Assembly (NCBI GenBank): GCA_017633865.1
Contig: JAGBOM010000224.1
Span: forward strand, 1 to 23,010
Direction of reading: 5' to 3'
Source of the DNA: Opitutales bacterium
Lineage (GTDB): Bacteria > Verrucomicrobiota > Verrucomicrobiia > Opitutales > Intestinicryptomonadaceae
Length of the DNA stretch: 23,010 bases
Both the position numbers and the translations under genes were made by a program. Below, piece by piece: positions 22,857 to 23,010 of this stretch. Below the pieces are notes generated by a model. It ran no database searches. It was not told where the DNA came from and saw nothing but the letters and a program-made list of their open reading frames with translations. The first letter of the stretch is position 1; each line of letters opens with the position of its first letter.

Positions 22857-23010
22857 TCAACGCTTGATAAATACTTTAAAATCATAAAGTTACAAAATAC
22901 TCAAAAACGTAATACAAATGAACTATTATCTATTATGGAAAAAAATTTCGGGACTTTTTCCAGCCGCAAACATAAAACAAAAAAACACTTCTTTTGAAGA
23001 AATTGAAAAG
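22857..23010. other. AT-rich end region without a supported gene
   Basis: These 154 bases hold no gene that I can support. There is a short inverted repeat ACTTTA/TAAAGT (22873-22890), a minus-strand TATGTTTG (22974-22967) that fits a -7 box without a clear -33, and a GGAAAAA/TTTTTCC foldable segment just downstream. If the contig is circular, it joins the non-coding 1-366 stretch. Confidence 0.4.

Noticed and set aside
22794..22997. Plus-strand 67-codon frame near the end
   Set aside because: It runs across the terminator hairpin and AT-rich region, is Lys-rich as poly-A sequence would give, and has no start signal.

Overview
The window looks like the genome, or nearly all of it, of a virus-like element of a Bacteroidetes host. 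Two promoter-like sites match the Bacteroidetes sigma factor pattern (TTTG, 19 bases, TAnnTTTG). Most start codons follow A-rich stretches rather than a Shine-Dalgarno sequence. No tRNA, rRNA, CRISPR array, insertion sequence or integrase is visible.

Layout. Positions 1-366 are AT-rich and non-coding, with a perfect 22-bp palindrome. Positions 367-6042 hold about a dozen small plus-strand genes (a DUF6291-like protein, a methyltransferase-fold protein, membrane proteins, a Cys-motif protein and several unknowns). They end at a strong bidirectional terminator (6073-6116). Positions 6115-6645 hold a separate minus-strand gene with its own promoter, for a PD-(D/E)XK/Uma2-like nuclease. From 22728 down to 6724 runs one long minus-strand block: a small HTH-like protein, then about 16 virion-type genes, then a diversity-generating retroelement (DGR), closed by a terminator at 6698-6725. 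Both ends are non-coding and transcription diverges from them. That fits a circular genome opened inside its control region, but this is inference.

The virion block has no terminase, portal, tape measure or sheath that I can recognise. Instead it has at least seven proteins with one hydrophobic segment, usually at the C-terminus followed by a Lys/Arg tail. It also has a membrane-anchored GH108/transglycosylase-like enzyme, a transglutaminase-like protein, a WHy/LEA14-like protein, a small Lys-rich protein and two beta-rich capsid candidates (251 and 210 aa). This resembles tailless, internal-membrane phages more than tailed ones.

The clearest system is the DGR. Its parts are an 865-aa fibre-like protein with a variable C-terminus (VR, 8741-8853), a template repeat (TR, 8530-8642) and a reverse transcriptase (7390-8409) with YADD and the DGR-type IGNxxSQ motif. 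TR and VR align without gaps over 113 bp with 18 differences, and every one falls on a coding-strand adenine of TR. No obvious Avd gene is present; two small genes overlap the end of the RT gene in series. A DGR-diversified attachment protein on an apparently tailless, membrane-containing virus is the most unusual reading of the window. A second notable point is a likely frameshift, programmed or a sequence error, at the end of the 210-aa capsid candidate.
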